Shown here piece by piece: positions 5,440-7,556 of a DNA stretch of 7,556 bases (position 1 is the stretch's first letter; every line of letters begins with the position of its first letter). The notes under the pieces were generated by a model. The model saw only the letters and a list, made by a program, of their open reading frames with translations, was not told the origin of the DNA and did not search any database. The position numbers and the translations under genes are program-made. Origin of the DNA: Promethearchaeota archaeon (GTDB taxonomy: Archaea; Asgardarchaeota; Lokiarchaeia; Sigyniarchaeales; SOKP01); contig JAUWHL010000162.1 in the NCBI GenBank assembly GCA_030605895.1, positions 1-7,556 of the forward strand. Direction: 5' to 3'.

Positions 5440-6585
5440 ATGGTAGCAAGATCTTTTTCAAATGAAGTTATGGAAAAAATTCATGAAGAAGTAGATTGGA
5501 TTAAATTACTTCCTGAAGATCCACGAAAACATCTTATTGAATCAGGGGAATCATTTACAATTTATAGGACGTTAATAGATTTATTTGATCTACCTTCAGA
5601 TCACCCAGATGTCATAAATGCTCATAAAAAAGTCTTAGAAGCCCCATTAATTCAAAATTTTATTAAAAATTTATCAAATTGGGAAAAAGATATTGTTACA
5701 GGCCATAATAAGCCCACTTATCTCCCTAACCAGTTATGGCTTTTATTGGATTGGGGGATTAATGCTGAGAGTAATGCTAAATTTGAAAGTGCAATTAATA
5801 GCCTTATGGTACATCAAGATAAACAAACTGGACAATTTCTTGCCTATTCAAAGGGTTATGGAAGACAATCAAAAGATAAAAATCCTCAATGGACAAGTGT
5901 TTTGTGCGATCATAATCTTATTACATCAATTCTATTATTAGCAGGTTTTAAGAATGAAGAAAGAGTAAAAAGAGGTCTTAAAAGAATGGGAGAATTGATA
6001 ACAGAAACATCACAAGGGTTTGGATGGAAATGTGTTCCTGGACTTAAAACTAAATTTAGAGGACCAGGTAGAGTAAACGATGTCTGTCCAATGGCCGTTG
6101 TGGATGCTTTGAGAGGATATTGGATCTTACCAAAAGAGGAGTGGCCAAATCATCTAATTGAAAGCGGGAAAACCTTGTTGAATTGTTGGATAAAAAGAGC
6201 AACAGAAAAGCCATATATATTTGGACATGGAAAACGATTTCGCCTCCCACGAGCGCCGTTTATTTGGTATAATATTGGAACGGTATTAGATGCTACAAGA
6301 CATTATCCTGAATTAATTAAAACTCAAGCTTTTCAAGAACTTATAGCAGTGAGTCTTTTAGAATTTCCACCTGATGGCAGATTTGTTCCTAAATCCGTCT
6401 TTCTTTATTACAAGAATTATTCATTCGGACAGAAAAAAGAAGTATCTCCTTGGATGACATTTTTTCTTTCTAGGATTTATAAAAATGCTGTAGATGCTGA
6501 TCCAGCAATTATTAAAGCCGTTAAAAAAATAGATGCTAAATCATTAAAAGGGTCTAAAGGAGGACCAAAATCCAAGAAAAAGTAG
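5440..6585 (+). CDS. Alpha/alpha-toroid (prenyltransferase/terpene cyclase fold) repeat protein
   Basis: The enzyme activity is unknown. The 381-residue protein shows at least four helical-hairpin repeats, with turns resembling the QxxG turns of squalene cyclase and prenyltransferase barrels: QLWLLLDWGIN to KQTGQFLAY (98-136), LITSILLLAGF to SQGFGW (160-196), AVVDALRGYW (219-228) and WYNIGTVLDATRHYP to PPDGRFV (276-316). The N-terminal YRTLIDLFDLPSDHPDV (42-58) recalls a bacterial family often mislabelled as nitrogen fixation protein NifH; that link is from memory. An Asp-x-Cys pair (214, 216) has the spacing of two zinc ligands of protein prenyltransferase beta subunits, but the third, a His, is not evident. 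No signal peptide is seen. The tail (from about 369) is very lysine-rich and may bind nucleic acid or acidic surfaces. ATG at 5440 follows GTGA about 12 nt upstream. Confidence 0.75.
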   Translation: MVARSFSNEVMEKIHEEVDWIKLLPEDPRKHLIESGESFTIYRTLIDLFDLPSDHPDVINAHKKVLEAPLIQNFIKNLSNWEKDIVTGHNKPTYLPNQLWLLLDWGINAESNAKFESAINSLMVHQDKQTGQFLAYSKGYGRQSKDKNPQWTSVLCDHNLITSILLLAGFKNEERVKRGLKRMGELITETSQGFGWKCVPGLKTKFRGPGRVNDVCPMAVVDALRGYWILPKEEWPNHLIESGKTLLNCWIKRATEKPYIFGHGKRFRLPRAPFIWYNIGTVLDATRHYPELIKTQAFQELIAVSLLEFPPDGRFVPKSVFLYYKNYSFGQKKEVSPWMTFFLSRIYKNAVDADPAIIKAVKKIDAKSLKGSKGGPKSKKK

Positions 6586-6644
6586 TAATATGTATCAATA
6601 TTCTTTTTCTTTAGAAATAGAAAAGTATTCTCTCGTTTCATATA

Positions 6645-6662
6645 AATTTTTTATAAAAAATT
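6645..6662. repeat. Perfect 18-bp AT palindrome
   Basis: AATTTTTTATAAAAAATT is its own reverse complement. It lies 60 nt after the toroid gene and could act as a terminator of that operon (T-run after the gene), although AT-rich DNA makes such palindromes fairly easily. Confidence 0.5.
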
Positions 6663-6664
6663 AC

Positions 6665-6707
6665 ACTTAAGGTAAAGTAAATCTTTAAGTTATTTTACTT
6701 TTTAAGT
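6665..6707. repeat. 43-nt imperfect inverted repeat upstream of the aldo/keto reductase gene
   Basis: ACTTAA (6665-6670) pairs with TTAAGT (6702-6707), and AAAGTAAA (6674-6681) with TTTACTTT (6694-6701). The result is a 14-bp stem with a one-sided GGT bulge and a 12-nt loop. It is about 25 nt upstream of the TATA element at 6732. It may be a terminator for the upstream operon or a regulator binding site for the downstream gene. Confidence 0.5.
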
Positions 6708-6731
6708 ATTATAAATACAATAAGCTAAAAC

Positions 6732-6739
6732 TATAAATT
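6732..6739 (+). promoter_or_regulatory. TATA box for the aldo/keto reductase gene
   Basis: TATAAATT lies about 41 nt before the ATG at 6773, placing transcription start near 6760 with a leader of about 13 nt. A weak TTGAG (6761-6765) precedes the start codon. Confidence 0.45.
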
Positions 6740-6772
6740 TAAAGTATATAGAAGACATTTTTGAGATTAATT

Positions 6773-7556
6773 ATGAAATTTCGAAAATTAGGAAGAACGG
6801 GGCTAAAGGTTAGTGAAATTGGTTTAGGAACGGAATATTTATTCAGACAACCTAAGAATACAGTTATATCTGTAATAAATGAAGCTATAAAGAATGGAAT
6901 TAATTATTTTGATATTGTTTTTAATGTATCTGATTATATTGATAATATCAATACTGCGATTAATGATTATAGAGATGAGATAATACTTACTTGCCATTTA
7001 GGATCAGTAGATGAAGATGGAAAAGTTCGAAGAACTCGCAATACCAAAGAATGTGAACGATCTTTTTTGAATACTCTATCTAAATTTGGAAAGGGGTATA
7101 TTGATATAGTAAACTTACAGTTTGTTAAAGTAAAAGAATATGAATCGATAATTGCTCCAGGAGGATTATTGGATTTAGCAAAAAAATTACAGAAAGAAGG
7201 AAAAGCAAGATTTATAGGAATAAGTACTCATAATACTACTATAGGTCAAAAAGCTCTTAAGAGCGGTCATTTTGATATGATCATGAATCAAATAAATTTT
7301 GTAAATAATGGTATGACTGGAAGAAAAGCTTTCTTGGAAACTTGTAGAAAAGAAAATATCGGTCTTGTAGCTATTAAACCATTTGCAGGGGGAAAATTAC
7401 TACAAAGAAATAGAACTGTAGGTATCGCAAAATATCAATCTGGAGGCATTAGTCTAAAGAAGAAAATACCTCGAGACATTACACCAATTAAATGCTTAAG
7501 TTATACTCTTTCTCAAACGGGTGTTTCAACAACTATCCCCGGAGTAAAAAATGTTC
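6773..7556 (+). CDS. Aldo/keto reductase-like protein with degenerate active site, 3'-truncated by window edge
   Basis: The 261 visible residues follow the aldo/keto reductase barrel: FRKLGRTGLKVSEIGLGT (3-20), NGINYFD (41-47), YIDIVNLQ (109-116), KEGKARFIGIST (141-152), IKPFAGGKL (201-209) and TTIPGVKN (253-260). The cofactor-binding parts, GIS and the C-terminal IPGxKN motif, are present. Of the catalytic tetrad Asp-Tyr-Lys-His only Asp47 remains. Aligning the stretch from FD to DYRDEI without gaps puts Val52 at the Tyr position; Cys74 takes the Lys position (ILTCHLG) and Gln116 the His position (NLQF). The closest group may be the aldo/keto reductases with C-terminal ferredoxin-like cysteines (COG1453), but that region lies beyond the edge. 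The ATG at 6773 gives the standard N-terminus. Ordinary reductase chemistry is unlikely. Confidence 0.88.
   Translation, partial: MKFRKLGRTGLKVSEIGLGTEYLFRQPKNTVISVINEAIKNGINYFDIVFNVSDYIDNINTAINDYRDEIILTCHLGSVDEDGKVRRTRNTKECERSFLNTLSKFGKGYIDIVNLQFVKVKEYESIIAPGGLLDLAKKLQKEGKARFIGISTHNTTIGQKALKSGHFDMIMNQINFVNNGMTGRKAFLETCRKENIGLVAIKPFAGGKLLQRNRTVGIAKYQSGGISLKKKIPRDITPIKCLSYTLSQTGVSTTIPGVKNV

Noticed and set aside
5440..6585. A true protein prenyltransferase beta subunit or squalene cyclase
   Set aside because: Only the repeat pattern and an Asp-x-Cys pair match; the third zinc ligand and the DxDD or comparable cyclase motif are not visible.
1..7556. CRISPR array, insertion sequence, toxin-antitoxin pair or defence system
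   Set aside because: No regularly spaced repeats, transposase or integrase frames, or recognisable defence proteins were found on either strand.

Overview
The window is AT-rich DNA from an archaeon. The evidence is a 20S proteasome beta subunit with an archaeal-type propeptide, ribosomal protein S8e, SRP19, TATA-like promoters close to start codons, and a tRNA gene carrying a non-anticodon intron with a bulge-helix-bulge splice motif. The base composition, the many Lrp-like and orphan proteins, and a Nudix protein laid out like eukaryotic NUDT22 suggest an Asgard (Lokiarchaeia-like) genome. That placement is an inference; the sequence itself shows only 'archaeon'.

Layout. Positions 1-590 (minus) hold the N-terminal 196 codons of a proteasome beta subunit, which runs off the left edge. 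It diverges from rps8e (771-1148, plus). A small hairpin at 1231-1247 separates rps8e from a convergent minus-strand operon. In transcription order that operon is SRP19 (2694 to 2398), HypA (2386 to 2015) and a Nudix hydrolase (1991 to 1265). The Nudix gene is split over two reading frames by an apparent single-base shift. Upstream lies tRNA-Pro(GGG) (2855-2958, plus), interrupted by a 30-nt intron between positions 52 and 53 in the T-stem. Next come a 74-residue orphan ORF and a 100-residue membrane protein (both plus), then a convergent tandem Lrp/AsnC-type regulator (4690 to 3803, minus). Its promoter is bracketed by an inverted repeat. Divergent from the regulator is a likely two-gene operon: a cysteine-rich DUF3795 protein and an alpha/alpha-toroid repeat protein. 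The right edge holds the first 261 codons of an aldo/keto reductase-like protein that has lost three of the four catalytic residues of the family.

How the genes fit together. Housekeeping functions (proteolysis, translation, protein targeting, tRNA) sit on the left and accessory genes on the right. The most notable signals are the T-stem tRNA intron with its nearly complete splicing motif, the frameshifted Nudix gene, the operator-like repeat around the regulator's TATA element, and the degenerate aldo/keto reductase. I did not find a defence system, a CRISPR array or a mobile element.
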